DNA from: Neisseriaceae bacterium
GTDB taxonomy: Bacteria; Pseudomonadota; Gammaproteobacteria; Burkholderiales; UBA11063
Reading direction: 5' to 3'
NCBI GenBank assembly: GCA_003963245.1
Contig: RXJX01000009.1
Coordinates: 25,057-89,056, forward strand
Length of the DNA stretch: 64,000 nucleotides
Position numbers and translations under genes: made by a program. Shown in pieces: positions 7,863 to 16,599 of this stretch (the first letter of the stretch is position 1; every line of letters begins with the position of its first letter). The notes beneath the pieces were generated by a model. That model worked only from the letters and a program-made list of their open reading frames with translations. It had not been told where the DNA came from and made no database searches.

Positions 7863-8797
7863 GATGTCGCCTTTCTACGATCGATAAATACAGCGATCAG
7901 GATCACTACCCCTTTAACAATTAGCTGATAAAAACTCGAAACCCCAAGAATATTTAGGCCGTTATTTAGCGTACCAATGATCAGTGCACCAATCAGCGTG
8001 CCTAGAATCTTTCCATGTCCACCAGTTAAGCTCGTACCACCAAGCACTACTGCCGCAATCGCATCCAGCTCATATGAAGTGCCCGCAGTTGGTTGTGCCG
8101 AATTAAGCCTTGAAACAACGATGCTTCCAGCCAATGCAGCCAGCAAACCATTAATCGCATAAACCATAACCTTTATCTTATTTACCTTCACCCCAGAAAT
8201 TATCGAAGCTTTTTCATTGCCACCAATCGCATAAATATGCCGTCCAAAAGGTGTTTTATTGAGGATAATCGCAGCAATCACGAAGGTAATTATTACTGTA
8301 ATTGCCGGAATTGGTAAACCAAATAAATACCCCCGCCCAAAGACTTGAAACCAGAAACTATCGCTTAATCCAGTAATAGGGTTACCATCAGTATAAACCA
8401 TGGTTAGCCCGCGATAAATCGTCATTGTCGCAAGGGTCGCGATAAATGGTGCAATTTTACCTTTGGTTACGAGTATGCCATTGAGAGCACCGAAGACCGC
8501 CCCAATCAGTGAGGCAATGATTATCGCAACAATTGGATCACAGCCATGGAGCATAATTCCTGCCATCAGTGCACTCGATAAAGCCAGAATTGCACCAACC
8601 GATAAATCAATCCCACCAGTTAAGATAACAAAAGTCATCCCAAAGGCAATCAGCGCGTTTATCGACACCTGACGGAATAGATTAAGAATATTCATCGGTG
8701 CCAAAAAATCATGATTAATACTACCAATTGCACCAAATAACACAATAAAACCGATAAACGGCAAAAATTTCTCAATGAGCTTTTTATGTAAATGCAT
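7859..8797 (-). CDS. rbsC: Ribose ABC transporter, permease
   Basis: 312 residues and about 8-10 membrane segments, of the BPD_transp_2 family. Typical signatures are FVILTGGIDLSVGAILALSS, the loop HIYAIGGNEKASIISGVKV and the C-terminal AAVVLGGTSLTGGHGKILGT. It forms the inner-membrane channel with RbsA as the ATPase. The start at 8797 overlaps the rbsA end by 14 bases, and the stop overlaps the rbsB start. Confidence 0.94.
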   Translation of the reverse strand: MHLHKKLIEKFLPFIGFIVLFGAIGSINHDFLAPMNILNLFRQVSINALIAFGMTFVILTGGIDLSVGAILALSSALMAGIMLHGCDPIVAIIIASLIGAVFGALNGILVTKGKIAPFIATLATMTIYRGLTMVYTDGNPITGLSDSFWFQVFGRGYLFGLPIPAITVIITFVIAAIILNKTPFGRHIYAIGGNEKASIISGVKVNKIKVMVYAINGLLAALAGSIVVSRLNSAQPTAGTSYELDAIAAVVLGGTSLTGGHGKILGTLIGALIIGTLNNGLNILGVSSFYQLIVKGVVILIAVFIDRRKATS

Positions 8798-10274
8798 TAG
8801 CTTCCCCCGCTGCCAAACTTATTATTTTTTCCTGAGTCAGATTCTCACGCCCTAAAATATCAGCTAGTGTACCTTCATGAATTACCGCCACCCGATCACT
8901 CATACCAATGATTTCGGGTAATTCGGAAGAAACCATGATTATGGCAACTCCAGCTTTAGTTAATTCATTCATTAACTGATAGATTTCCCGTTTGGCATTT
9001 ACATCAATGCCACGAGTTGGTTCATCCATTATCAATATTTGCGGTTTATTCCCAAGCCATTTGGCAATAACCACTTTTTGCTGATTCCCTCCGGATAAAC
9101 TACCGACATTCAGATTGACTGATGCCATCTTGATTAGAAGCTTGTCGGTCAATTCCAGGATAAATTTATCTTCTGCCTTACTATCAATTAAACCGGAACG
9201 GACATAATTATGCATATTATTGATCGCAATATTATCGCGGATTGAAAAGCCTAAAATAACACCTTCATCACGGCGATTTTCAGTAATAAATCCGATGCCA
9301 TTTTTTATTGCATCACTGGGAGAATTTATCTTTAATTCCTGCCCGTTGATCTTGATTGTCCCATTGATTAATGGATCAAGCCCAAAAATTGCGCGCATGA
9401 TTTCCGAGCGACCAGCCCCCATTAAGCCAGCAAAACCAAGAATCTCACCACGCTTTAGCGTAAAACTAATATCTTTAAATTTAGCACCAGTCAAACCTTC
9501 AACTTTGAGAATCTCATCACCAATACGAGCATCACGAGCGGGGAAACGTTCGGATAGTTCACGCCCAACCATCTCTTTAACCACCTGATTAAACGAAGTG
9601 TCAGCAATCGGGCTGGTGCTTACACTTACACCATCACGCATCACGGTAATCCGATCACAATGAGTAAAAATCTCTTCCATCCGATGAGAAATATATACCA
9701 TCCCGACCCCGCTTTGTTTCAGGCGCTGCATTACCTGAAAAAGAACATTGGCTTCCCGTTCGGTCAATGCTGAAGTAGGTTCATCCATGATTAGAACTTT
9801 TGCATTAGTCATCAAGGCTTTGACGATTTCTATCATTTGCTGTTCACCAATCGAACAGTTACTAACTAGCTTATCAAGCTCCAGTTGAATACCTATCTCA
9901 GCTAGTTTGCCATTAGCCAGCTTCTTCATCTGCTGATTGTCTAGTAAGCCTATCCGGTTATGGATTTCCTTCGCGAGAAACAGATTTTCAAGCACAGTCA
10001 GATTTTGCCAAACATTCAGTTCTTGGCGAATAAAAGTAATGCCGTACGCTTCTGCCTGTTGCGAGTTTGCAAATTGCATAGTCTTACCATCAATAATGAT
10101 AGTACCATCATCAGCAGCAAACATCCCCGTCAGTATATTCATTAAGGTAGATTTACCAGCGCCATTTTCACCCATTAGTGCATGAATCTCACCATCAAGG
10201 AGTTCAAAATTAACGCCACTCAAGACCACGTTACTGGCAAACTTTTTATGTATATTGTTTAATTGTATTTTCAT
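8784..10274 (-). CDS. rbsA: Ribose ABC transporter, ATP-binding protein
   Basis: 496 residues with two ABC cassettes in one chain, as is standard for RbsA. The first half has the Walker A GENGAGKST near residue 36, the signature SIGEQQMIEI and the Walker B VLIMDEPTSAL. The second half has the degenerate Walker A GLMGAGRSE, the signature SGGNQQKVVIAKWL and Walker B ILIMDEPTRGID. A cytoplasmic partner of RbsC. It starts 9 bases after rbsD ends. Confidence 0.96.
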   Translation of the reverse strand: MKIQLNNIHKKFASNVVLSGVNFELLDGEIHALMGENGAGKSTLMNILTGMFAADDGTIIIDGKTMQFANSQQAEAYGITFIRQELNVWQNLTVLENLFLAKEIHNRIGLLDNQQMKKLANGKLAEIGIQLELDKLVSNCSIGEQQMIEIVKALMTNAKVLIMDEPTSALTEREANVLFQVMQRLKQSGVGMVYISHRMEEIFTHCDRITVMRDGVSVSTSPIADTSFNQVVKEMVGRELSERFPARDARIGDEILKVEGLTGAKFKDISFTLKRGEILGFAGLMGAGRSEIMRAIFGLDPLINGTIKINGQELKINSPSDAIKNGIGFITENRRDEGVILGFSIRDNIAINNMHNYVRSGLIDSKAEDKFILELTDKLLIKMASVNLNVGSLSGGNQQKVVIAKWLGNKPQILIMDEPTRGIDVNAKREIYQLMNELTKAGVAIIMVSSELPEIIGMSDRVAVIHEGTLADILGRENLTQEKIISLAAGEANAFT

Positions 10275-10283
10275 AGTGATAAA

Positions 10284-10682
10284 TTAAAAAATCACGCCAG
10301 CATGTAAGATAACATTAGCATAGGGAGTTGCTTCACCTGTACGGATAATCGCGCGTGCCGTGTGGGTAAGCTGCTTAAATTCTTCGTGGCTTAATTCCTC
10401 GAGCGGTATTGCTGTACCAAGAGTTGTCTGTAGTTTCTGATACGTAACAGAGTTTTTGGCATGAATCTCACGAGCAATCGTCGCTTTCTCAACCTGCATA
10501 TATTGAGCTAGTAACTCGACTACTTCGATAAATCCGGGAGTACCAATCTTCAGTGCCAGATCAATCTTTTTCACACCTTCTGGTATTGGTAATCCACAAT
10601 CAGCAATTACCACCGTATCCGTATGCCCCAGATCAGCAAGCATTTTACAAATTGCACTGTTTAATATTCCATACTTATTCAT
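10284..10682 (-). CDS. rbsD: D-ribose pyranase
   Basis: Interconverts the pyranose and furanose forms of ribose so that RbsK can use it. 132 residues. The N-terminal LNSAICKMLADLGHTDTVVI contains the catalytic His of the GHTD motif (residue 20), and ADCGLPIPEG follows. The C-terminus ANVILHAGVIF matches the family's end. It overlaps rbsK by 8 bases. Confidence 0.94.
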   Translation of the reverse strand: MNKYGILNSAICKMLADLGHTDTVVIADCGLPIPEGVKKIDLALKIGTPGFIEVVELLAQYMQVEKATIAREIHAKNSVTYQKLQTTLGTAIPLEELSHEEFKQLTHTARAIIRTGEATPYANVILHAGVIF

Positions 10683-11562
10683 AACTTAACATCTTTTCTA
10701 CTTCATTACGATAAGGCATCCCACCCTGCGCACCAAGTTTCTGTACCGACAATGCCGCCGCCGCATTAGCAAATCTAATACTCTCATCAAATGATTTTCC
10801 TTCAGCAATCGCAACCGCAAAAGCAGCATTAAACGTATCTCCCGCTCCGGTAGTATCTACGACAGATATCTGAAATCCAGCAATCAGAATCTGTTGTTTC
10901 CCATCGTGATAGAGCGCACCATCTTTACCTTGTGTTACTATCAACTTATGCGGATTTCTGGCTAAAGCCGCTCCTAGAGATAAACTCGGGAAAAGAGCAG
11001 CTGCCTCATGTTCATTTGGGGTAATGTAGCTAGCTTCAGAAATAATTTTGCTTGGAATCTCTCGAATTGGTGCAGGATTAAGGAGTAATTTCACACCCAA
11101 ATCATGGCAAATTTTACTAACATGTTCAATAACCGAAATAGGAATTTCCTGCTGAACCATAACGATATCTGCATTATGAATAACTGCAAGTGCCTCATCG
11201 ATCATTGCAGGAGTTAGCTGCATATTAGCGGCTGGTATGACTACAATACTATTATCATCCTCAGCCAAAATTATATGCGCAGTTCCACTAGCTATATTAT
11301 CGAGTTGATGTAGGTATTGAGTATTTACTTGATTACGGTTAAAATTATTAACAATTTCGTTTCCGTAACTATCTTTACCAATTGCACCTACAAAAACTAC
11401 TTCTGCACCAAGCCTTGCCGCTGCTACCGCTTGATTAGCCCCTTTGCCTCCGGGTGATAACACCAGTTCTTTACCAATCACTGTTTCACCTGCTAGCGGG
11501 CGTTTATCCGATATAACCGTCAAATCAATCGATGCACTACCAATGACAACTATTTTTGCCAT
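10675..11562 (-). CDS. rbsK: Ribokinase
   Basis: PfkB-family kinase that makes ribose 5-phosphate. Starting at the ATG at 11562 (MAKIVVIGS) gives 295 residues and places GAGG about 8 bases upstream; four more in-frame residues are possible upstream. Motifs are GGKGANQAVAAARLG near residue 36 and the catalytic DTTGAGDTFNAAF near residue 245. It is the first gene of the operon; in E. coli rbsK comes near the end, before rbsR. No LacI-type regulator is present in the window. Confidence 0.95.
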   Translation of the reverse strand: MAKIVVIGSASIDLTVISDKRPLAGETVIGKELVLSPGGKGANQAVAAARLGAEVVFVGAIGKDSYGNEIVNNFNRNQVNTQYLHQLDNIASGTAHIILAEDDNSIVVIPAANMQLTPAMIDEALAVIHNADIVMVQQEIPISVIEHVSKICHDLGVKLLLNPAPIREIPSKIISEASYITPNEHEAAALFPSLSLGAALARNPHKLIVTQGKDGALYHDGKQQILIAGFQISVVDTTGAGDTFNAAFAVAIAEGKSFDESIRFANAAAALSVQKLGAQGGMPYRNEVEKMLSYE

Positions 11563-11586
11563 AAAAAACCTCACTCAAACCATTTA

Positions 11587-12360
11587 TTAACTATTTAATG
11601 TAATAACCACAGGCGTATGATCCGAAGGGCGCTCCAATTTACGCGGTGCAGTGTCAATAATACACGAGCTGACACGTTCCATCAGCGCTGAGCTTGCCAG
11701 TAAATGATCAATTCGTAATCCCTGCTTACGGCGAAAAGCCATATTACGATAATCCCACCAAGTAAATTGGCGCTCTTCCTGATTGAAATGACGAAAGCTA
11801 TCAATCAAACCTAAATTTATCAATCCCTGAAAAGCTTCTCGCTCTGGTGCACTACATAATACCTGCCCTTCCCAGATTTGCGGTGCGTAGGTATCACGTG
11901 CTTCAGGAGCAATATTATAATCCCCGAGCAGAACCAGCTCAGGATATATGGCTAATTCTGCAGCTACATAGCGCTGTAATTGCGAGAGCCAAGCTAGCTT
12001 ATACTGATATTTATCACTGGTTAAACTCTCTCCGTTAACAATATAAGCACAAATCACACGCACACCGTTAACTGTTGCTGCTATTACTCGTTTCTGAATA
12101 TCATCATAATCAGGAATATCCATTACGATATTCTCTAAGGGATGCTTACTGACTAATGCCACACCATTATAAGTTTTTTGCCCGTTATAGACATAATTGT
12201 AACCAAGTGCGGCAAATTCAGCAACTAGCTTGGCATTGGCAGCATTATCCATTTTTAGTTCTTGTAACCCAAGCACATCACAACCAGTTGTTTGTAGCCA
12301 GTCTAGAACATGCGGTAATCGTACCTTTAATGAGTTTACATTCCACGTTGCTATTTGCAT
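11587..12360 (-). CDS. xthA: Exodeoxyribonuclease III / AP endonuclease
   Basis: Mg-dependent nuclease that cuts at abasic sites and removes 3' blocks in base excision repair. 257 residues, matching the ExoIII family. Motifs in order: IATWNVNSLKVR, LQELKMD (metal-binding Glu), YNGVALVSK, GDYNIAPEARD, WWDYR, RIDHLLAS and SDHTPVVI (catalytic Asp-His). It lies 24 bases upstream of the rbsK start on the same strand, so read-through into rbs is possible. Confidence 0.92.
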   Translation of the reverse strand: MQIATWNVNSLKVRLPHVLDWLQTTGCDVLGLQELKMDNAANAKLVAEFAALGYNYVYNGQKTYNGVALVSKHPLENIVMDIPDYDDIQKRVIAATVNGVRVICAYIVNGESLTSDKYQYKLAWLSQLQRYVAAELAIYPELVLLGDYNIAPEARDTYAPQIWEGQVLCSAPEREAFQGLINLGLIDSFRHFNQEERQFTWWDYRNMAFRRKQGLRIDHLLASSALMERVSSCIIDTAPRKLERPSDHTPVVITLNS

Positions 12361-12409
12361 GGTTTATTTATTCCTTTGATTTATTTATATTTTAGTGTGT
12401 AATATTAAG

Positions 12410-13069
12410 TTAATCACGATCTGGTGCTCCTAAAGGAAAGTAATGCCGAAATGGGCGAGCTTCTTCTACTGCACGAGCAAAAGATGGATGAGCTAGCAGC
12501 CTTGCACGGTATCCTCGCAATAGTGGAAATTTTTCTGGAATTTCAAGAACCCAGTCTGCATAAAACAGCGAAGGAGCTGCAGCGCAATCAGCGAGCGAGA
12601 ACATTGAACCTGCAGCCCAAATCTTGCCAACAAGATGCTCTTCAAGCCATGTATATGCACGCTCTAATTTTTCCACAGCTAGTTTTAATGCTTCTTGACG
12701 TTTAACTAAATCACCCGTAAGCGCACCACTTACAGCCTCTTGAACTGGAGTCATTACATACAAATCAAAGAAACGATCAAGGAAACGCACTTCCAAAGCT
12801 TCACTTGAATCAGCAGGTAAAAGATGTATAGGACAAATATAATTAAGCTGCAAATACTCAATGATAATACTCGATTCAACAATATGATGCTCACCGTCTA
12901 CGAGCATCGGAAATTTTCGCAATGGCCAACGGCGCATCCATTCTGTTGAATGTTCTGGTTTATCATTCCCGATACAGCAAAATTCATGAGGGATATTATT
13001 CTCGTACAACGCAATTAACACTTTTTGAGTGTATGATGAAAATGGATGTCCATAAAGTTTGAGAGCCAT
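12410..13069 (-). CDS. Glutathione S-transferase family protein
   Basis: 219 residues with a thioredoxin-like N-terminal domain (KLYGHPFSSYTQKVLIALYE; SSYTQK replaces the active-site loop) and VESSIIIEYL, the glutathione-binding segment near residue 66. The helical C-terminal domain contains FSLADCAAAPSLFYADWVLE, the N-capping motif of GSTs. Cytoplasmic; substrate unknown. Single gene on the minus strand. Confidence 0.85.
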   Translation of the reverse strand: MALKLYGHPFSSYTQKVLIALYENNIPHEFCCIGNDKPEHSTEWMRRWPLRKFPMLVDGEHHIVESSIIIEYLQLNYICPIHLLPADSSEALEVRFLDRFFDLYVMTPVQEAVSGALTGDLVKRQEALKLAVEKLERAYTWLEEHLVGKIWAAGSMFSLADCAAAPSLFYADWVLEIPEKFPLLRGYRARLLAHPSFARAVEEARPFRHYFPLGAPDRD

Positions 13070-13288
13070 ATTTAGAAACCTTCCACAAAGTAAACATTTA
13101 TTGAGTAGCTGAATTTGCCTGTCGATTTTAGCATAAATAAATTTTTAGAAAATATTCAACATGCTTAAAAATTTTATCTCTTTTTATAATATCCCAAATA
13201 GCTATAAAGCGTTATACATAGATACATGCACTGTAATTGTTACAATGCCATAGATTGGTGTAAGATTTACTATACTGTTGTGGTATCT

Positions 13289-13429
13289 TTATACATTGAT
13301 CACTGGCATTGTCAACGATACCGCTTCATTGGGCAATGCGGTTGCGCTATAACTAAAAATAAATTTACTTGAAGTCGTTGATTGAAAAAGCTCACCAACT
13401 TTATTGCTAGCTGTAAAAACATTAAGCAT
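13289..13429 (-). pseudogene. HipA-like toxin, N-terminal remnant
   Basis: An ATG at 13429 overlaps the end of the HipB-like gene (ATGCTTAA), as in hipBA operons, but the frame stops after 46 residues. The peptide MLNVFTASNKVGELFQSTTS and the following FIFSYSATALPNEAVSLTMP resemble the N-terminal subdomain of HipA serine/threonine kinases (normally about 440 residues). The kinase domain is absent: the 219 bp that follow before the GST gene show no HipA-like translation. I read this as a deletion remnant of the toxin, so the toxin should be inactive. Confidence 0.65.
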
Positions 13430-13676
13430 GATTGTTTTTTTCCGCTAAAAGCTGCTGTAGTGTCGGGCGACTAGACTTATCTTTAATGACAATCTCCAAG
13501 CTTAAAAGTTGACAAAGAGTAATTATCTTATTGATACCAATTTCATTTATCATGCCATTTTCAATAAGTGATAATGTAGTACGACCAATACCAGCCATAC
13601 TAGCTAAAGCACCCTGAGTCAGCTTAAGTTTTTTCCTTGCGGTAGCTATTAACTGCCCGATTTCAACTAAGTCCAT
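13422..13676 (-). CDS. HipB-like antitoxin, XRE-family DNA-binding protein
   Basis: 84 residues from the ATG at 13676. The helix-turn-helix is LTQGALASMAGIGRTTLSLIENG, typical of HipB/Xre repressors that hold HipA kinases in check and repress their own operon. An upstream in-frame start (13751) would run through the likely operator. Only a 46-residue stub of hipA follows with an 8 base overlap, so this is an orphan antitoxin. The inverted repeat at 13693-13736 just upstream is a good candidate autoregulatory site. Confidence 0.75.
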   Translation of the reverse strand: MDLVEIGQLIATARKKLKLTQGALASMAGIGRTTLSLIENGMINEIGINKIITLCQLLSLEIVIKDKSSRPTLQQLLAEKNNHA

Positions 13677-13692
13677 TTTTAATTTTGTGTTA

Positions 13693-13736
13693 TATATTAA
13701 ACATATTAAGATTTTAGCACAATTTTGTTTAATATA
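13693..13736. promoter_or_regulatory. Inverted repeat upstream of the HipB-like gene (candidate operator)
   Basis: TATATTAAAC (13693-13702) and GTTTAATATA (13727-13736) are perfect 10-base arms separated by 24 bases. The spacer contains, on the minus strand, a -10-like TAAAAT. It lies 17 bp upstream of the start codon, where HipB-type repressors bind their own operon. Confidence 0.5.
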
Positions 13737-13770
13737 CAATACATTGTACATCTACCTTAGCTCAAACCAA

Positions 13771-14550
13771 TTAGTTAGACAATAATGATTTCAGCCTCTC
13801 AAATCCATACAATTCAAATAAAAAAAGTGGAATAGATGATAAAACATAAGTTTTCTGCTCTTGGTTATAAAAGATAAACTGCTTATCAAATATATGAACC
13901 TGTTCTATTTCCGCAATATCATCAGGTACCACAAAAGCATTATTGCAAATAAAATTAGCTTTTTGTAAATGTAATCGAATGAGTTCTAGCAAATGACTAC
14001 GATTAATCTTTTTTATCTGATTATATTGCTTAAACTCAGGGATATATTTACCAGCTTTATTTTTATAACTATCTCCGCCTGTCTGATAGTGATAATATAA
14101 ATACTGAAAATTATCTGTGATATGATTGAATGATTCAATGCTTGGATAATTAACGTATAACTTACCTTGCTCTGTCGGCTCATTAAATAGTTCAAGCATA
14201 TTTTTAACGATTGACAAAGGTATTGATTCAGTAGCCGACCATGGATCAAAATCAAAGAATAAATAAATGAAAGCAAAATCCTGAGCGGTATATTCTTGCA
14301 AAAACGTATGATTATAATCTTTAAAAGTCTCACTGCCAGACTCTTTAATCAAATCAAACGTATTTATACCAAATGATAGATCTTCAATTTTAGTAAACTC
14401 ATCGTCATGAATTGAGCGATATAGCTCATAAATATTAGCACCAAAAATTATTTGCACCGATAACTTTAAATCAAGTAATGCGCTTATTTTATTTATAACT
14501 GCTAAATCTGGTTTCTTACCTTCAAGAATAACCAATATTTGCTTATTCAT
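13771..14550 (-). CDS. Toprim-like protein paired with the upstream ATPase (putative anti-phage effector)
   Basis: 259 residues, cytoplasmic, no signal peptide. It opens with ILVILEGKKPD (E10) and has a DFD motif in LFFDFDPW (D100, D102), the Glu...DxD pattern of Toprim nuclease domains. Later, GKLYVNYPSIES is a stretch I associate with proteins encoded beside AAA/ABC-type ATPases. Its start overlaps the ATPase stop by 8 bases, so the two are translationally coupled. The arrangement resembles two-gene defence systems such as PARIS (AriA ATPase, AriB Toprim) or RloA/RloB. The function is inferred; a non-nuclease role is possible. Confidence 0.5.
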   Translation of the reverse strand: MNKQILVILEGKKPDLAVINKISALLDLKLSVQIIFGANIYELYRSIHDDEFTKIEDLSFGINTFDLIKESGSETFKDYNHTFLQEYTAQDFAFIYLFFDFDPWSATESIPLSIVKNMLELFNEPTEQGKLYVNYPSIESFNHITDNFQYLYYHYQTGGDSYKNKAGKYIPEFKQYNQIKKINRSHLLELIRLHLQKANFICNNAFVVPDDIAEIEQVHIFDKQFIFYNQEQKTYVLSSIPLFLFELYGFERLKSLLSN

Positions 14551-15658
14551 CGAACCAGCCAGAACGATAGATTTTTTCTAAATTATGCGCCTCACGGATT
14601 TCAATATCGGTAGCATTGGCTAATGATGTAATACCATTACTATTAATTCTAAAATAACAATCCGGACGCATTAATTCATTGGTCATTACCGAGGTATTGT
14701 GCGTAGTTAAAATAACTTGGCAATCTGACTCAATTAACAACTTAACAAATTTTTCTGAAAGCTTGTTATGATAAAAAGCATCAAATTCATCAATAACTAA
14801 CAATTTTATTTCGGTAATATTAATAAACCAGTAATAGACAAGCACCAATGCCAACATTCCACTGGACGCCACTATATCAAACTCGACTACGTGTTGAGGA
14901 AATTTAATCGCTAACGTTGGCTGCCCTCGTGCATCAGAAATTGCGATCAAATGATAATCCAAATCAAAATATCTCAAAAAATTTTCAAACTCTGCAAGTT
15001 TATTACTTTCAACTATCTTTTTATAAATACTCTCGTTCGTAACTGTACTAAACCCTACAAATTGACGTCTATGCAAAGCAGAGAAGAAGAGCATCTTCTC
15101 AACAAATTTCATTAATGTAACAAATAATTTTGCTACTTGATTCTCTAACTCTTTGATTTTAGTATTTTTATAGACATATTTTATGACTGAAAAATTATTG
15201 CTAGTCAGAGTATTATCAAAGTTTTCAAGCTCAGGGATATTTATGGTAAAGGTCTTTTGTGATGAATCACGATCAATTATTAACTGGTCATTAATAAATA
15301 ATTGCTCAGATACAAAAGTATTGTGATCTGATTTTTCACAGATGTACACCACAGAGTGACTATTAAATAAAAACTCATATTCAAACTTAGTTGTGGATGT
15401 TGACTCATTCAATAAGTTTTGATAAAAATGATATTGTAGCGCATTGCCCTGATAATCAGTAAGTCCGCTGACAATATCAAAAATAGCAAATAATAAGTTA
15501 CTCTTGCCGCTAGCATTCTTACCGTAAATAATCGCTTTATTAACAATCCCATCTTTAACGCACTTAGAATTGAATTTGTAGTTTCGGGTATCGCCTAAAT
15601 CAAAGGTAATTTTTTCTTGAAAATTTTTGAAATTGGTGACTCTAAATTTTTTGAGCAT
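14543..15658 (-). CDS. ABC-type AAA ATPase of a two-gene defence-like module
   Basis: 371 residues, cytoplasmic. The N-terminal FRVTNFKNFQEKITFDL is the usual beginning of RecF/SMC-like single-cassette ATPases (AAA_15/AAA_21). Walker A is YGKNASGKSNLL near residue 46, Walker B KLLVIDEFDAFYH near residue 290, and the H-loop VILTTHNTSVM near residue 320. It overlaps the Toprim-like gene downstream. Such ATPases act as sensors or regulators in OLD, Gabija, PARIS and Rlo systems. I cannot assign it to a named system from sequence alone. Confidence 0.7.
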   Translation of the reverse strand: MLKKFRVTNFKNFQEKITFDLGDTRNYKFNSKCVKDGIVNKAIIYGKNASGKSNLLFAIFDIVSGLTDYQGNALQYHFYQNLLNESTSTTKFEYEFLFNSHSVVYICEKSDHNTFVSEQLFINDQLIIDRDSSQKTFTINIPELENFDNTLTSNNFSVIKYVYKNTKIKELENQVAKLFVTLMKFVEKMLFFSALHRRQFVGFSTVTNESIYKKIVESNKLAEFENFLRYFDLDYHLIAISDARGQPTLAIKFPQHVVEFDIVASSGMLALVLVYYWFINITEIKLLVIDEFDAFYHNKLSEKFVKLLIESDCQVILTTHNTSVMTNELMRPDCYFRINSNGITSLANATDIEIREAHNLEKIYRSGWFDE

Positions 15659-15738
15659 TTTGCTATCCTTAAAATCTCATAAACAAGATTTTAACATGCA
15701 AATAAAGCACTCCGTAATTTTTTTACGGCACACCCAAT

Positions 15739-16599
15739 CTAAAAAGGAATCTCTGCATTCTGCTGAGCCTTATGGCGCAAATGCTGCGCTAACTCAATTA
15801 ATTCAGCATATATGTTCATTTGCTCTTCTGTTTTTGCCGTCATCATATTATTTTCTAATTCTACAAGAGTATTTGCAAAAGCACCTGAAGCGTCATCTGG
15901 AGTCCTATAAATTCTTGAAGCAAGGCTATCTAATTTTTTCCTATATAAATTGTGTTCTTGCCGGAAATTCGCACGATTTAATTGAGTTGATGATAATAGT
16001 AAATGTCTTATTTCTTGAATTTGAGACTGTAATACCCCAAACTCTATTTGAGACTTATTATTACTATCTAAAGATGGAATTTTTGCGGGTTCAATGGCAA
16101 GCAGCTTCACTATCGAATTCATATTACTTTTATCATCAACATTTTTCATTGTTTCATTAATAGCTTCAAAAATTAAATTCTGTGCATGAATTACCTCATG
16201 ATATTTCATATTCTTAGAATAGTCAATACACCTTAATCCACTAATATCAAAAATTCTTGGGGTTCCAGATTCTTGTATTAACACGACAGGCTTGTCAAAA
16301 GCTTGCCTAATACCTAGTTCAAATAGTACATTTGGATTTCTGCTACTTAAATCACATATTGCAATTGGTGCATCAATAAGCTCTTTTAATATTTCAACAT
16401 GAATTAAATTAGTACCTTTTGCTTCATCAACACGATATGGACTAAAATTAGATTTTTGAACTGCTGGTTTAATAATATCATCGTAAACATGCTGGAAATG
16501 GCCCTTATCATAGCCATCTGGATCACTGATTGGCATAATAACAAAACAATTATCATTTTGTTTTTCAAATTCATTTTTTTGTTTATCTATTTGTTTCAT
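15739..16599 (-). CDS. TIR / nucleoside-2-deoxyribosyltransferase-like protein
   Basis: 286 residues. The first 130 show the fold seen in TIR-like and nucleoside-deoxyribosyltransferase-like domains: CFVIMPISD as the first strand, IAICDLSSRNPNVLFELGIR (D83, E94) with a conserved Glu where catalytic NAD-cleaving or nucleosidase enzymes have theirs, and FDKPVVLIQ. The C-terminal 150 residues are polar and helical (QSQIQEIRHLLLSS, LVELENNMM), possibly a coiled coil for assembly. It lies 80 bp upstream of the ATPase/Toprim pair on the same strand, so it may be part of the same defence patch. Activity is inferred from fold resemblance. Confidence 0.55.
   Translation of the reverse strand: MKQIDKQKNEFEKQNDNCFVIMPISDPDGYDKGHFQHVYDDIIKPAVQKSNFSPYRVDEAKGTNLIHVEILKELIDAPIAICDLSSRNPNVLFELGIRQAFDKPVVLIQESGTPRIFDISGLRCIDYSKNMKYHEVIHAQNLIFEAINETMKNVDDKSNMNSIVKLLAIEPAKIPSLDSNNKSQIEFGVLQSQIQEIRHLLLSSTQLNRANFRQEHNLYRKKLDSLASRIYRTPDDASGAFANTLVELENNMMTAKTEEQMNIYAELIELAQHLRHKAQQNAEIPF

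Noticed and set aside
9220..9588. 122-codon open frame on the plus strand
   Set aside because: Lies within rbsA on the opposite strand; rbsA is fully supported by motifs.
15627..16160. 177-codon open frame on the plus strand
   Set aside because: Antisense to the TIR-like gene, which has clear motifs; no ribosome site or family features.
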